Part shown: piece after piece, positions 26,890 to 36,331 of the stretch
Layout of the letters: the number at the start of each line of letters is the position of its first letter
How positions within the stretch are numbered: position 1 is the stretch's first letter
Source: Myxococcales bacterium
GTDB lineage: Bacteria; Myxococcota; Bradymonadia; UBA7976; UBA1532
Assembly (NCBI GenBank): GCA_020633515.1
Contig: JACKDM010000039.1
Span: 1 to 45,834, forward strand
DNA length: 45,834 nucleotides
Direction: 5' to 3'
Made by a program: the position numbers and the translations under genes
Notes under the pieces: model-generated
What the model was told of the DNA's origin: nothing
The model's input: the letters and a program-made list of their open reading frames with translations, nothing else
Database searches by the model: none

Positions 26890-29757
26890 ATGACGGTAGA
26901 GCTTCGGCACCTGGGCGTGATGGTGCTGGCGGCGGGTCTGTTGGCGGTCGGCTGTGACGACGGCACGACCGAGCCGGGCGGCGACGTGATGGTGCCCGAC
27001 AGCGACGGCATGGGCGGCATGGGCGGGGGCATGGGCGGCATGGGCGGCGAGCCCGACGTCGGGATCGATCTGGGCCCCACCTGTGACTGCGAGCGGGGGG
27101 TCTGCGACGCGGACAACGTCTGCGTCGACGCCTCGCCGTGCGCCGACGATCTCGAGTGCCTCGAGGGCAACGTCTGCGAGGGCGGCGCCTGCGTCGCCGG
27201 CTGCGTCGACGACGCCGGCTGCGCGGTGGCCGATCCGAGCACCCCGCTCTGCATCGAGGGCCGCTGTGGCAACTGCCGCGACGACGACGACTGCTTCGGC
27301 ACCGGCGCGTGCGTCGACAACGTCTGCGCCGAGCCCGACCCCTGCGTCGACAGCCGCGAGTGCAACGGCGAGCGGATCTGCGTCGACGGCGCCTGCGGCG
27401 AGCGGCCGGGCTGCGGCGGCGACTTCACCTGCGCCGGCGGGTGGAGCTGCCTGCCGAGCGGCGACTGCGCCCCGAGCCGCACCGGCGCGTGCGACGCCGA
27501 CGAGGACTGCGGGCTCGGGCAGGTCTGCCTGCCGGGCAACCCGCGGGTCTGCGCCGCCTGCCGCACCGACGAGCACTGCCCGGGCAACCAGCTCTGCACC
27601 GCCGGTCCGACCGGCAACCGCTGCACCGAGGCCGGCGAGTGCCAGACCGACGACGACTGCGTCGGCGCCCGCATCTGCGACGCCGGGATGTGCGCCGCGC
27701 CCGCCTGCGCCGACGACGGCGGCGAGCCGAACGACACGCCCGAGACCGCCACGCCCGTCGCCGCCGGCCTGACCCTCGGCCGGGTGAGCTGCAACCCCGA
27801 CTACTTCGCCTTCGACCTGCCCGCCGACACCGCCGCCGAGATCATCCTCCGCCAGCAGGACCGCGCCGCCGATCTGACCCTGGTCGTCCTCGGCGGCAAC
27901 GGCATGGAGTTCGCCCGCAGCGAGAGCCCCGAGCCCAACGAGGCGGTCGTCGTCGGCCCGTTCGCGACCGCGCGCCCGCTCGTCGTCGGCGTCGAGCAGG
28001 TCGGCCCGCCCTCGGTCGCGGCCTACAGCCTCGAGATCCGCCTCTTCGCCGACGGCGACCGCTGCGTGGACGACCGCTACGACGTCGGCGGCAGCGACGA
28101 CGACCGCGAGAGCGGCCGCCGGGTGCGCGCGCCGGGTGACGTCGCCTTCGTCGGCGACCTCTCGGGGCGGATCTGCCCCGAGGACGACGACGTCTTCTGC
28201 TTCCACGTCAACAACCGCGAAGAGCTGACCGCGCACGTCGAGGTGCTCACCGGCGACGCGGTCATCGCCGGCGAGGTCGAGAACCCCGCGGGCGAGGCGA
28301 TCGGCACGGGGCGCTGGACCCGCGGCGGCGAGTCGACCGACATCGTCGCCCGCGGCTCGGCGGGGACGTGGTGCCTGCGTCTGTCGAGCGAGAACGACGG
28401 CGCCGCCACCTACCGGGTCTCGCTGACGGCGGTCAGCCCCGACACGCAGGCGCTCTGCCGCAACGCCGAGGTCCTCGCGCTCGCCGGCGGCGCGGTCACC
28501 GTCAACGATCGCCTCGGCGCCGCCTCGGTCGCGTCCGCGAGCTGCGTCAGCGGCGGCGCCGTCGCCGACGGCGGCGAGATCGTCTACACGATCACCATCG
28601 ACGACCCCGACGTCGCCGGCTGCGCGCAGAACCCCTGCCTCTACCCGCCGCAGCTCCTCACCGCCCGCGTCGAGGGCCTCGCCGGCGGCACCCTCGGCGA
28701 CCCGGTCGTCAGCATCCGCCGCACCTGCGCCGACAGCGGCAGCGAGGTCGCCTGCGCCGACGACACCCCCGACCCCCGCGACCCGCAGAGCCCGCAGCTC
28801 AACCCGGCGGTCGTGCGCCTCCCCGTCACCGAGCCCGGCCAGTACACCATCATCGTCGACGGCCTCGCGGTCGGCGACCGCGCCGACTATCGCCTCCAGG
28901 TCGACGCCGCGCCGCTCGCCGCGCCGCCGCCCAACGACACCTGCGGCCAGGCGCCCCCGCTCGACCTCGTCGGCGGCGTCGCCGAGGTCACCGTCAACCT
29001 CGGCCGCGCGACCGACGACTACGCCGCCTGCGCCGGCCAGGGCGGCCCCGACGTCGCCTACGCCGTGCGCCTCGACCGCACCAGCTACGTGCGCGTGCAG
29101 GCGCTCGCCCAGCCCAACGACTTCGCCGTCGCCGCCTACCTCGTCGCCGACTGCGGCGCGATCGCGCCCGTGCGCTGCGGCTACGGCTTCGAAGGCGAGG
29201 TCCCGCCCGGCGACTACTTCCTCGTCATCGACGGCGTCGACGCCAACGCCCGCGGCCGGGTCACCGCGCAGATGGTCGTCGAGCCCTACGGCAACGCCCC
29301 CGCCAACGAGACCTGCGACAACGCCCAGCGCCTCGACGCCGCCGGCGGTCAGCTCCAGGGCGACACCCGCCCCGCCGGCGACGACTACCGCCTCGTCGAA
29401 GGCAACCCCTGCACCGGCCACAACACCATCGGCGGCGACGTCGTCTACCAGCTCCCCCGCCAGGCCGTCGGCCGCTACTTCATCGAGGCGATCCCCGACG
29501 GCGGCTGGGACCTCGCGCTCGCCGTCGTCAACGGCTGCGCCGATCCGGCCGGCGAGCGCCGGGCGTGCAGCGACGGCGGATTGACCGAAGCGGTCGTCTT
29601 CGATGCGCCCGGCAGCGAGCTCTTCGTCATCGTCGACGGCACCAACAACGAGCGCGGCCGCTTCACCCTGCGCTGGGGCCCCGCCGAGTGCGCCGGCGAC
29701 TTCGACTGCGCCGTCGGTGAGACCTGCGTCGGCTACGCCTGCGTCGCCGCGCCCTGA
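26890..29757 (+). CDS. Large Cys-rich lipoprotein with PPC-like modules
   Basis: A 955-residue lipoprotein. The ATG at 26890 behind GGGGGGAA gives a signal peptide ending LLAVGC (lipid Cys22) followed by Asp-Asp. Residues 38-53 are a GMGGMGG linker. About 65-275 hold Cys-rich modules (C-x4-D-C-x-G-x-C-x3-G-x-C type, e.g. CQTDDDCVGARICDAGMC). The remainder consists of four or five PPC-like beta-sandwich modules, each opening with a PND-type motif (GGEPNDTPETATPV, PPNDTCGQAPPLDL, PANETCDNAQRLDA) and a YRLQVDA- or FTLRWGP-type end. A last small Cys cluster (DFDCAVGETCVGYAC) closes the protein. It is an intact paralogue of the gene at 19199-22520. A surface or periplasmic role is inferred. Confidence 0.88.
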   Translation: MTVELRHLGVMVLAAGLLAVGCDDGTTEPGGDVMVPDSDGMGGMGGGMGGMGGEPDVGIDLGPTCDCERGVCDADNVCVDASPCADDLECLEGNVCEGGACVAGCVDDAGCAVADPSTPLCIEGRCGNCRDDDDCFGTGACVDNVCAEPDPCVDSRECNGERICVDGACGERPGCGGDFTCAGGWSCLPSGDCAPSRTGACDADEDCGLGQVCLPGNPRVCAACRTDEHCPGNQLCTAGPTGNRCTEAGECQTDDDCVGARICDAGMCAAPACADDGGEPNDTPETATPVAAGLTLGRVSCNPDYFAFDLPADTAAEIILRQQDRAADLTLVVLGGNGMEFARSESPEPNEAVVVGPFATARPLVVGVEQVGPPSVAAYSLEIRLFADGDRCVDDRYDVGGSDDDRESGRRVRAPGDVAFVGDLSGRICPEDDDVFCFHVNNREELTAHVEVLTGDAVIAGEVENPAGEAIGTGRWTRGGESTDIVARGSAGTWCLRLSSENDGAATYRVSLTAVSPDTQALCRNAEVLALAGGAVTVNDRLGAASVASASCVSGGAVADGGEIVYTITIDDPDVAGCAQNPCLYPPQLLTARVEGLAGGTLGDPVVSIRRTCADSGSEVACADDTPDPRDPQSPQLNPAVVRLPVTEPGQYTIIVDGLAVGDRADYRLQVDAAPLAAPPPNDTCGQAPPLDLVGGVAEVTVNLGRATDDYAACAGQGGPDVAYAVRLDRTSYVRVQALAQPNDFAVAAYLVADCGAIAPVRCGYGFEGEVPPGDYFLVIDGVDANARGRVTAQMVVEPYGNAPANETCDNAQRLDAAGGQLQGDTRPAGDDYRLVEGNPCTGHNTIGGDVVYQLPRQAVGRYFIEAIPDGGWDLALAVVNGCADPAGERRACSDGGLTEAVVFDAPGSELFVIVDGTNNERGRFTLRWGPAECAGDFDCAVGETCVGYACVAAP

Positions 29758-29813
29758 CCCGATCCGGAACAGGCCCCGCGCGCGGCGCGCCCCGACCGCG
29801 CTATCATCCCCCC

Positions 29814-30512
29814 ATGCGTGACTCCCTCGTCCCCGCCCTCACCGTGCTCGCCATGGGCCTCGTCGTCTACGCCTTCATCGGCGACGCCGCCTGCAACGAC
29901 CCCCCGCCCCCGCTCGACGCCGGCCCGCCGCCGCCCGACGCCGCTCTGCCGCTCGACGCCTACGTGCAGGACGCCCGCCCCCCGCCGCCGCCGCGACCCG
30001 ACGACGACAGCCTCACCCTCGAAGACGTGCGCCGCCTCGGCCTCGTCGACATGCCCGAGGTCTGGATCGACCGCCTCCTGGCCGGCTCGGCCGACTGGAC
30101 CCGCGACCCCGACACCCCGGCGCCGACCTTCGTCAACCACCGCGGCACCCGCGTCACCTTCAAGGTCCGCGGCGGCCGGGTGCAGGGCGTCGGCGCCGAG
30201 CTCGGCGAGGGCGCGCTGAGCGCCGAGGTCGCGCTGCTCGGCGGCTTCGTCGTCGGCTACAACGACCGCCTCCCGCTGCACTTCGAAGCGCCCGACCGCG
30301 ACACCCTCGTCAAGACCCGCGGCAGCTTCGACGACAGCCAGGGCCGCCGCTGGTACTACCGCGCCCAGATGCGCCGCGAGGGCGAGCCGCCCTACGGCCC
30401 CGCGGTCGTCGAGCTCGCGCCCGAGCCCTTCCCCGGCCAGTCCGGCGCGCTCGACCCGCCCGCTCTCCCGCCCGGCGTCGCGCCCCCGCCCGACCTCGGC
30501 CTGCCCGAGTAG
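29814..30512 (+). CDS. Membrane-anchored Pro/Asp-rich protein of unknown function
   Basis: The 232-residue product has one hydrophobic N-terminal segment (residues 5-22, ALTVLAMGLVVYAFIG), then a Pro/Asp-rich linker (28-60) and a globular domain from about residue 65 (TLEDVRRLGLVDMPEVWIDR, HRGTRVTFKVRGG, DSQGRRWYYRAQMRREG). It is probably anchored in the inner membrane with the domain outside, or exported. No Shine-Dalgarno precedes the ATG, only CCCCCC; a GCTATCAT box at 29800-29807 lies so close that transcription could begin at the start codon. No family recognised. Confidence 0.75.
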   Translation: MRDSLVPALTVLAMGLVVYAFIGDAACNDPPPPLDAGPPPPDAALPLDAYVQDARPPPPPRPDDDSLTLEDVRRLGLVDMPEVWIDRLLAGSADWTRDPDTPAPTFVNHRGTRVTFKVRGGRVQGVGAELGEGALSAEVALLGGFVVGYNDRLPLHFEAPDRDTLVKTRGSFDDSQGRRWYYRAQMRREGEPPYGPAVVELAPEPFPGQSGALDPPALPPGVAPPPDLGLPE

Positions 30513-30515
30513 GCG

Positions 30516-31165
30516 CTACCCCTGCACCACCCGCCGCCGCCGCGCCACCGGCGCCCGACCGAGCGGCGTCCCGTCCACCTCGATCCCCAGCCACACCGTC
30601 TCCGGCAGCGCCGGCAGCCGCGCGTCGTCGGCCTCGCCGAGCACCACCTCGAAGCGCCCGTCCCGCACCGCGACCGCCCGTGACTCGCGCCACAGCGCCC
30701 GCGGCGCGTCGGCCGAGCGGTACACGCTGAACACCATCGGGACGGTGCCCGCCGCGTCGCGCCGTCGAGGTGGGCGGTGAACCGCAGCAGCGCGCCCGGC
30801 GGCCCGTCGGCGGCGGGGAGCGGGCGCTCGAGCGGCGAGGGCGGCGCCTCGCTCGGGGCCGCGGCGATCGGTGAGGGCGGCGAAGATCCCGCCGGCGCCG
30901 TGCCGCCCTGCGCCCGCCCGCGCCCGCCCTGCGCCCGGCCCGGCGCCCAGCTCCGCGCCGCCCCGCGCCCGGCTCTGCAACCGGATCCGCGCCCGCCTCC
31001 GCCTCGCCCGCCTCCCGCGCCGCCTCGCCCTTCGCCGGCTCCTCACCCCCGGTTGAACAGCCGCCGCAGCCGCCCGAACAACCCCGCGGCGCCTCCTCCG
31101 CCGCCGCCGCCGGCCGCGCCGCCTCGGTCGCGCCCTCGCCCTCGCCCGCCGCCTCGCCCGCCGCC
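30516..31165 (-). pseudogene. Frameshifted gene remnant of unknown function
   Basis: The last 75 or so codons read as a convincing beta-rich protein (GTVPMVFSVYRSADAPRALW, FEVVLGEADDARLPALPETV, LGIEVDGTPLGRAPVARRRR) ending at 30516. Its natural upstream part (ERPLPAADGPPGALLRFTAH) lies in a different frame, so a base is missing near 30765. Further upstream an Ala/Glu/Gly-rich linker sits in yet another frame, so a second shift near 30900 is likely. No start codon can be chosen with confidence. An alternative is that this was once continuous with the HEAT-like gene ending at 31166. Function unknown. Confidence 0.45.
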
Positions 31166-33418
31166 TCACCCGCCGCCCGCGCTCGCCGCCCCTGCCGCCT
31201 CCGCCGCGTCCAGCATCGCCAGCAGATCGAACTCGTCCCCCTCGCTCCACTCCGGATCGTGCCGCGACCGCGGCAGCGCCGGCTCCCCGTACGGCACCGA
31301 CTTCACCACCGCCCACAGCCGCTCCGCGTCCCCCCGATGCGCCCCCCGGCCCTTCGTCGCCGCGTTGAACAGCAGCCGCCGCGCCTCCCGATCGTGCAGG
31401 TGATACAGCACCTCCAGCCCCGCGAGCTGCCACTCCCCGTCGTCCTTGATCGGCTTCTGCTGCGCCACCAGCCGCTCGTCCCGCGACGCCAGCCCCCCCA
31501 GCATCGCGTTGAACAGCGGCCGGAACCGCTCCGCGTCCAGCCGCGCCAGCGCCAGCGCCAGCGCCCGCTTCTCGTCGAAGCCCTGCGCCGCCCCGTGCCG
31601 GAAGTGGTTGACCAGATACAGCCCCAGCGTGCGATCGCCGCTCGTGCCCAGCCGCTCGATCACCTCCGCCCGCACCCGCGGCTCGGGATCCTTCAAGTGC
31701 CCCACCAGCATATCGCGCAGCGGCTTGCTCTCCGCGATCGGCACCGTGCGCAGCACGCTGCGCCGCACCTCCACGTCGGGGTGGCTCACCACCTTCTGCA
31801 GGAAGATGATCGTGTCGTCGTCGAGCCCCGACATCAGCGCCAGGATCGCCTCGACCAGCGGCGAGGTGACCGCCTTCTTGTCCCAGAAGTGCACGTCGGG
31901 CCCCAGGATCGCCGCCGACAGCGAGCTGCGCACGGCCGCCGGCAGCGGCCCCGCCTCCATCAGCGTCGACACCACCCGCATCAGCGCCGCCGCCCGCTCG
32001 TCCGGCGCCTTCACCGCGTGCGCCTGCCCCAGCGCCTCGGTCACCGCCGCCGACGCCACCGCCGCCACGTCCGCGCCCAGCGCCGCGTTCACCGCCGCCG
32101 CGAACGCCGCCACCGCCTCCTCGCCGCTGCACCTCCGCGCCGCCGCCAGCGCCTCCTCCGCCGCCGCCCGCGCCTCGTCCCCCCGCCCCGCGCCCATCAG
32201 CGCCGGCACCACCGCCGCCAGCGCCCGCGCCCGATAGAACGCCTCGGTGATCGCCCGCGCCTTCGCCAGCCCCGCCACCGGATCCAGCTCGGCGACCTGC
32301 GCCTCCACCCCTTCGAGCCCGCTCCCCGTCGCCGCGTCGACGAAGTTCAGGTTCCCCGACACCATCGAGATCCGGCGGAAGAACTCCACCCCCCGCGCCG
32401 ACCGGATCCGATCCAGCGCCTGCGCGACCCGCAGGAACTCGTCGTCGCCCTCCTGCCCGCCGTGCTCGGCGAGGAAGTCCTCCTCCGCCGCCGCCGCGAT
32501 CTGCGCCTGCGCGTCGGCCTGCGCGTCGACCCCCAGCGCCGCCGCGTGCTGCCGCTCGGCCCGCAGCTCGCGGAACTCGTCGAACAAGCTCCGCGTCGCC
32601 GCCAGCATCTGCCGCTCATCGGCCGCCCGGATCAGCGTCGGGTGCGGATCGAAGCCCCCCAGATCCAGATCCTCCGAGAGCTCCGGCGCATAGGCCGCGA
32701 GCTGCCGGAGCTGCCGCGCCCCCAGCCGCGCCACCTCCCGCCCCGCGAAGTCCGCCAGCGCCGGCTCCGACGGTGGGCGCCCCTTCGCGCCCCGATGCAG
32801 CTCGGTGTAGACCCGCTTGACATCCCACGCCACCGGCAGCCGCCGCCCGATCATCTCCGAGTGGAAGTACACCTCCACCGCCGGGCTGCCGAGCCGCCGC
32901 AGCCGTGTCCGAAACGCCTGCTCCTCCTCCGCCGCCGTGCCCTCGATCCGCGCCGTCAACAGCTTCGAAAACGCCGCCAGCCCCGGCTCGTCGATCCCCT
33001 GCCGCACCGTGATCGCGTTCGTGTTGCGCTGCTCCATCACGCCCGCCATGCGCGCGACGAGCGTCATCATCCCGAACTTCCGCCGCACCACCCGCAGCGC
33101 GTTCTTCGCGTCGAGGAACGCGTCGGTGCCCTCGCGCTGCACGAGCAGGTCCTGCACCGAGAGCGCCTGATAAGGCATGAAGTCATGGACGTGGATGTCT
33201 TCGACGCCCGTCGAGAGCAGGCTCACGAAGGTGATCTGCTCGGCGTGATCCCGCAGCGCGTCGCGCAGCAGCGGGTAGACCTCACCCCGGGCCATGCTCG
33301 CCTCGGGGTGATCGGGGATCCAGATCTTGAACAGCGCGATGACGGCCTTGCGCAAGAGGCTCTTGCGCTTCTCGGACTCCGAGCGCCAGTCCTCGGCGCC
33401 CGACGTTTGCTCGGCCAT
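31166..33418 (-). CDS. Large cytoplasmic HEAT-like repeat protein
   Basis: A 750-residue protein without signal peptide. ATG 33418 follows GGGGGGAG. Residues 1-300 are helical and charged (KRKSLLRKAVIALFKIWIPD near the N-terminus, EDIHVHDFMPYQALSVQDLL). About 400-490 are Ala-rich helices, and 500-650 contain HEAT-type hairpins (FLQKVVSHPDVEVRRSVLRT, HLKDPEPRVRAEVIERLGTS). The C-terminus is Ala/Gly-rich and ends at 31166 in a region where the reading frame is doubtful. No catalytic motif was seen; a scaffold or regulatory role is inferred from the repeats. Confidence 0.8.
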   Translation of the reverse strand: MAEQTSGAEDWRSESEKRKSLLRKAVIALFKIWIPDHPEASMARGEVYPLLRDALRDHAEQITFVSLLSTGVEDIHVHDFMPYQALSVQDLLVQREGTDAFLDAKNALRVVRRKFGMMTLVARMAGVMEQRNTNAITVRQGIDEPGLAAFSKLLTARIEGTAAEEEQAFRTRLRRLGSPAVEVYFHSEMIGRRLPVAWDVKRVYTELHRGAKGRPPSEPALADFAGREVARLGARQLRQLAAYAPELSEDLDLGGFDPHPTLIRAADERQMLAATRSLFDEFRELRAERQHAAALGVDAQADAQAQIAAAAEEDFLAEHGGQEGDDEFLRVAQALDRIRSARGVEFFRRISMVSGNLNFVDAATGSGLEGVEAQVAELDPVAGLAKARAITEAFYRARALAAVVPALMGAGRGDEARAAAEEALAAARRCSGEEAVAAFAAAVNAALGADVAAVASAAVTEALGQAHAVKAPDERAAALMRVVSTLMEAGPLPAAVRSSLSAAILGPDVHFWDKKAVTSPLVEAILALMSGLDDDTIIFLQKVVSHPDVEVRRSVLRTVPIAESKPLRDMLVGHLKDPEPRVRAEVIERLGTSGDRTLGLYLVNHFRHGAAQGFDEKRALALALARLDAERFRPLFNAMLGGLASRDERLVAQQKPIKDDGEWQLAGLEVLYHLHDREARRLLFNAATKGRGAHRGDAERLWAVVKSVPYGEPALPRSRHDPEWSEGDEFDLLAMLDAAEAAGAASAGGG

Positions 33419-33613
33419 GGGCGGCTCCCCCCGGTTCTTCTCCCGCGAGCATACCAACAACCCCGCGCCGCCGACGCCCGATCATGCCCCGATCCCCGGC
33501 CCCGTCGCCCCCCGATGCCCCACCCGCGCCCGCGCCCCCCACGCCGCGCCGCGCCCTGGCCGCTGGTCCGCCGCCTGCAACACCGACCACCGACGAACCG
33601 CCAGGAGCAGACC

Positions 33614-34165
33614 ATGAACCCGCCTCACACCGACCCGCGCCCCGCCACCCCGCCCGGCGACACCCTCGAACACCCCGAGCGCGACCACCGCCGCCGCGGC
33701 ACCCGCCGCGCGATGGCCATCACCCTCGCCATCGCCGTCGCCGTCATCGCCCTCATCGCCTGGGCCGCCTACGACAGCGTCACCATCGAGCGCCCCGACG
33801 ACGGCCTCGCCACCGCCACCATCGACGACATCATCGACAGCCCCGGCCTCTACGACGGCCGCCGCGTCACCGTCGTCGGCGAGGCCGACGAGACCATGCC
33901 CGCCGCCAGCGCCTTCGAACTCGAAGACGACGACCTCCTCTTCGACGACACCCTCGTCGTCATCAACGCCACCGGCGAACCGCTCGACGTCGTCGAAGAC
34001 GCCCGCTACCGCGCCACCGGCACCGTCCGCACCTTCGACCGCGGCATGGAGGTCGACCCCGACCTCGACCTCGACTGGCGCCTCTACGCCGACCTCGACG
34101 CCGAGGCCGTGCTCATCGCCACCGAGATCGAGCCCGCCGCCCGCGCCCTCGCCGCCAACGAATAG
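33614..34165 (+). CDS. Single-pass membrane protein with OB-like domain
   Basis: A 183-residue protein. ATG 33614 has AGGAG at six bases; a much longer in-frame extension is antisense shadow of the HEAT-like gene. Residues 1-33 are a Pro/Arg-rich cytoplasmic tail, 34-53 a membrane span (AITLAIAVAVIALIAWAA), and 65-150 a small beta domain whose DIIDSPGLYDGRRVTVVGEA pattern resembles OB-fold domains found in many bacterial membrane proteins. The domain should face the periplasm. It converges with the quinone oxidoreductase gene. Function unknown. Confidence 0.75.
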   Translation: MNPPHTDPRPATPPGDTLEHPERDHRRRGTRRAMAITLAIAVAVIALIAWAAYDSVTIERPDDGLATATIDDIIDSPGLYDGRRVTVVGEADETMPAASAFELEDDDLLFDDTLVVINATGEPLDVVEDARYRATGTVRTFDRGMEVDPDLDLDWRLYADLDAEAVLIATEIEPAARALAANE

Positions 34166-34183
34166 CCCACCGCAGGCGCCGGC

Positions 34184-35194
34184 TCAGGCGCCCTCACCCC
34201 GGATCGCCACCACCACCTTGCCCCGCGCCCGCCCGCTCTCCACGTAGCGGTGCGCCTCGACGATCGCGTCCAGCGGCAGCACCCGATCGATCACCGGCCG
34301 GATCGCGCCCGCCTCGACCAGCGCCGCGATCTCCCCGAGCACCGCCCCATCGCTCGGCCGCAGCGCGTGCCGCACCCGCACCCCATGCCCGAGCCGCCCC
34401 CGCGCCCCGATCGCCGCCATGCGCGCCACGGCGACCAGCACCCCGAGGTAGGGCCCGTACTTCGCCGAGCACGCCGGCAGATCGCTGTTGAGGCTCACCA
34501 GCCGCCCGCCCCGCCGCAGCACCGACAACGCGCGCCCCTTCTCCTCGCCGCCCAGCGCGTCGAGCACCACGTCGACCCCCGACACCGCCGCATCCCACCG
34601 CTCGCTGCGGTAGTCGATCACCCGCTCCGCCCCCAGCTCGCGCACCAGCGCCGCGTTCCCCGCGCTGCACGTCGTCACCACCCGCGCCCCCAGATGCCGC
34701 GCCAACTGGATCGCGACCGTGCCCACCCCGCCCGCGCCCGCCTGGATCAACACCGTCTCGCCCGCGCGCAGCCCCGCCAGCCGCACCAGCGCCTCCCACG
34801 CCGTCAGCGCCACCAGCGGCAGCGACGCCGCCTCGACATGGCTCAGCGACGCCGGCTTCGCCGCCAGCGCCCCCGCCGCCACCGCCACATACTCCGCCAT
34901 CGTGCCCGGCCGCCGATGCGTCGGCGACCCGAAGACCGCGTCCCCCGGCCGGAACCGCGTCACCCGCGCCCCCACCTCGACCACCACGCCCGACACATCC
35001 AGCCCCGTGATCCACGGCAGCCTCAGCCGGATCACCCCCCGCTGCCCGCCCCGCCGGATCTTCGTGTCGATCGGGTTCACGCTCGCCGCGTGCACCTCGA
35101 CCAGCACGTCATCGGGCCCCACCGCCGGCCGCGGCACCTCATCGACCGAGAGCACCTCCGGCGGCCCGTACGACCCGAACCGCGCCGCCCTCAC
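34184..35194 (-). CDS. Zinc-free NAD(P)H:quinone oxidoreductase (MDR superfamily)
   Basis: A 336-residue cytoplasmic reductase related to QOR/zeta-crystallin. The N-terminal GroES-like domain (SYGPPEVLSVDEV, VNPIDTKIRRGG, TGLDVSGVVVEVG) is followed by a Rossmann domain with the nucleotide-binding AGAGGVG at 152-158 and ALGG loop. The Cys/His zinc ligands of alcohol dehydrogenases are absent, so quinone or enone reduction is more likely than alcohol oxidation. The start is a GTG at 35194 overlapping the stop of the upstream TRAP binding-protein gene (GTGA), so the two are translationally coupled. The long open frame reaching further upstream is a shadow. Confidence 0.9.
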   Translation of the reverse strand: MRAARFGSYGPPEVLSVDEVPRPAVGPDDVLVEVHAASVNPIDTKIRRGGQRGVIRLRLPWITGLDVSGVVVEVGARVTRFRPGDAVFGSPTHRRPGTMAEYVAVAAGALAAKPASLSHVEAASLPLVALTAWEALVRLAGLRAGETVLIQAGAGGVGTVAIQLARHLGARVVTTCSAGNAALVRELGAERVIDYRSERWDAAVSGVDVVLDALGGEEKGRALSVLRRGGRLVSLNSDLPACSAKYGPYLGVLVAVARMAAIGARGRLGHGVRVRHALRPSDGAVLGEIAALVEAGAIRPVIDRVLPLDAIVEAHRYVESGRARGKVVVAIRGEGA

Positions 35195-36192
35195 CGCGCG
35201 CCCGCCTGCCACGCCGCGATATGCCCCTGCGCCTCGTCCCACGCCGCCGGCGGCACATAGGCCCCCCGCAGCGCGTCCCGCATCCCCTCCACCATCACCC
35301 GCCACTTCGCCAGCGCCTCCGGCGTCATCGGCGTCAGCACCAGCCCCCGCTTCACCATCTCCTCCACCGCCGTCCGATCGTTCGCCCGCACCTCGGCCCG
35401 CAGCTTGTCCCCCGCCCGCCGCGCCGCCGCCAGCAGCGCCGCCCGCTGCCCCTCGTCGATCTTCTCCCACGTCTTCGCGTCGATCACCAGCCCGCCCACC
35501 AGCGGCGACCACGCGAAATCGCTCATGTATTTCGCGTACTTGTGCCACTGCATCATCAACGTGCCCTGCGGCGTCGTCGGCACCGCCTCGATCAAGCCCG
35601 TCTGCAGCGCCGTCGTGATCTCCGTCACCGGCAGCGGCACCGGCTTGAAGCCACCCTTCTTCCACACCTCGACCTGCTCCGCGTTGCCCCCGTTGATGAA
35701 CATCTTGAGCTTGTGCGCATCGGCCGGATCGACGATCGGCGCCGTCGACAGGAACCGCACCCAGCCCGCCTCCGACCACCCCAGGATGACGAAGCCCTTG
35801 TCCGCGTAGAGCTTCTCGAGCCCCGGCTCCATCTTCTCGCGCACGAAGTCGAACTGCTCCGGGCTCGCGAACGCCATCGGGATCTGCAAGGCGTTCACCG
35901 CCCGATCGATCTCCGCCAGCCCCGTGCTCGTCACCAGCCCCGCGCTCAGCGTGCCCAGCCGGATCTTGCGGATCACCTCGGTCTCGTCGCCCGCCACCCC
36001 GCCCGGGAAGATCTTCAGCTCCACGTCCCCGCCGCTCGCCTTCTCCCACTCCGCCGCCAGCTCCTCGAGGATCCGATGGAACGCCGTGCCCTTCGGCGCC
36101 ACCGTCGCCAGCTTCACCTTGACCTTGCGCGCGTGCGCCGCCGAGAGCGCGCAGCACAGCACCAACAGAACCAGACCGAGACGGCGCATCAT
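35191..36192 (-). CDS. TRAP transporter solute-binding protein (DctP family)
   Basis: A 333-residue periplasmic substrate-binding protein. ATG 36192 follows GGGGGAGG at five bases and opens a Sec signal peptide (MMRRLGLVLLVLCCALSAAH). The mature part matches the DctP fold: KVKLATVAPKGTAFHRILEE, RLGTLSAGLVTSTGLAEIDR, then GWSEAGWVRFLSTAPI, ALQTGLIEAVPTTP and HKYAKYMSDFAWSPLVGGLV. Typical ligands are C4-dicarboxylates or other carboxylates, but specificity cannot be read here. No TRAP membrane subunits occur in the window, so it is an orphan binding protein, coupled by overlap to a quinone oxidoreductase. Confidence 0.9.
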   Translation of the reverse strand: MMRRLGLVLLVLCCALSAAHARKVKVKLATVAPKGTAFHRILEELAAEWEKASGGDVELKIFPGGVAGDETEVIRKIRLGTLSAGLVTSTGLAEIDRAVNALQIPMAFASPEQFDFVREKMEPGLEKLYADKGFVILGWSEAGWVRFLSTAPIVDPADAHKLKMFINGGNAEQVEVWKKGGFKPVPLPVTEITTALQTGLIEAVPTTPQGTLMMQWHKYAKYMSDFAWSPLVGGLVIDAKTWEKIDEGQRAALLAAARRAGDKLRAEVRANDRTAVEEMVKRGLVLTPMTPEALAKWRVMVEGMRDALRGAYVPPAAWDEAQGHIAAWQAGAR

Positions 36193-36331
36193 GGGAACCT
36201 CCCCCTTGAGAACGGTGCGCGGAGGGTGCCCGAAGCCTCCCGGTCCGGGCAACCGCTTCCCGCCGCGCCCCCTGCCTTCCCCCCGCCGCCCCCGATCGGC
36301 TACACCACCCCCAACACCCCGCGGAGGCCCC

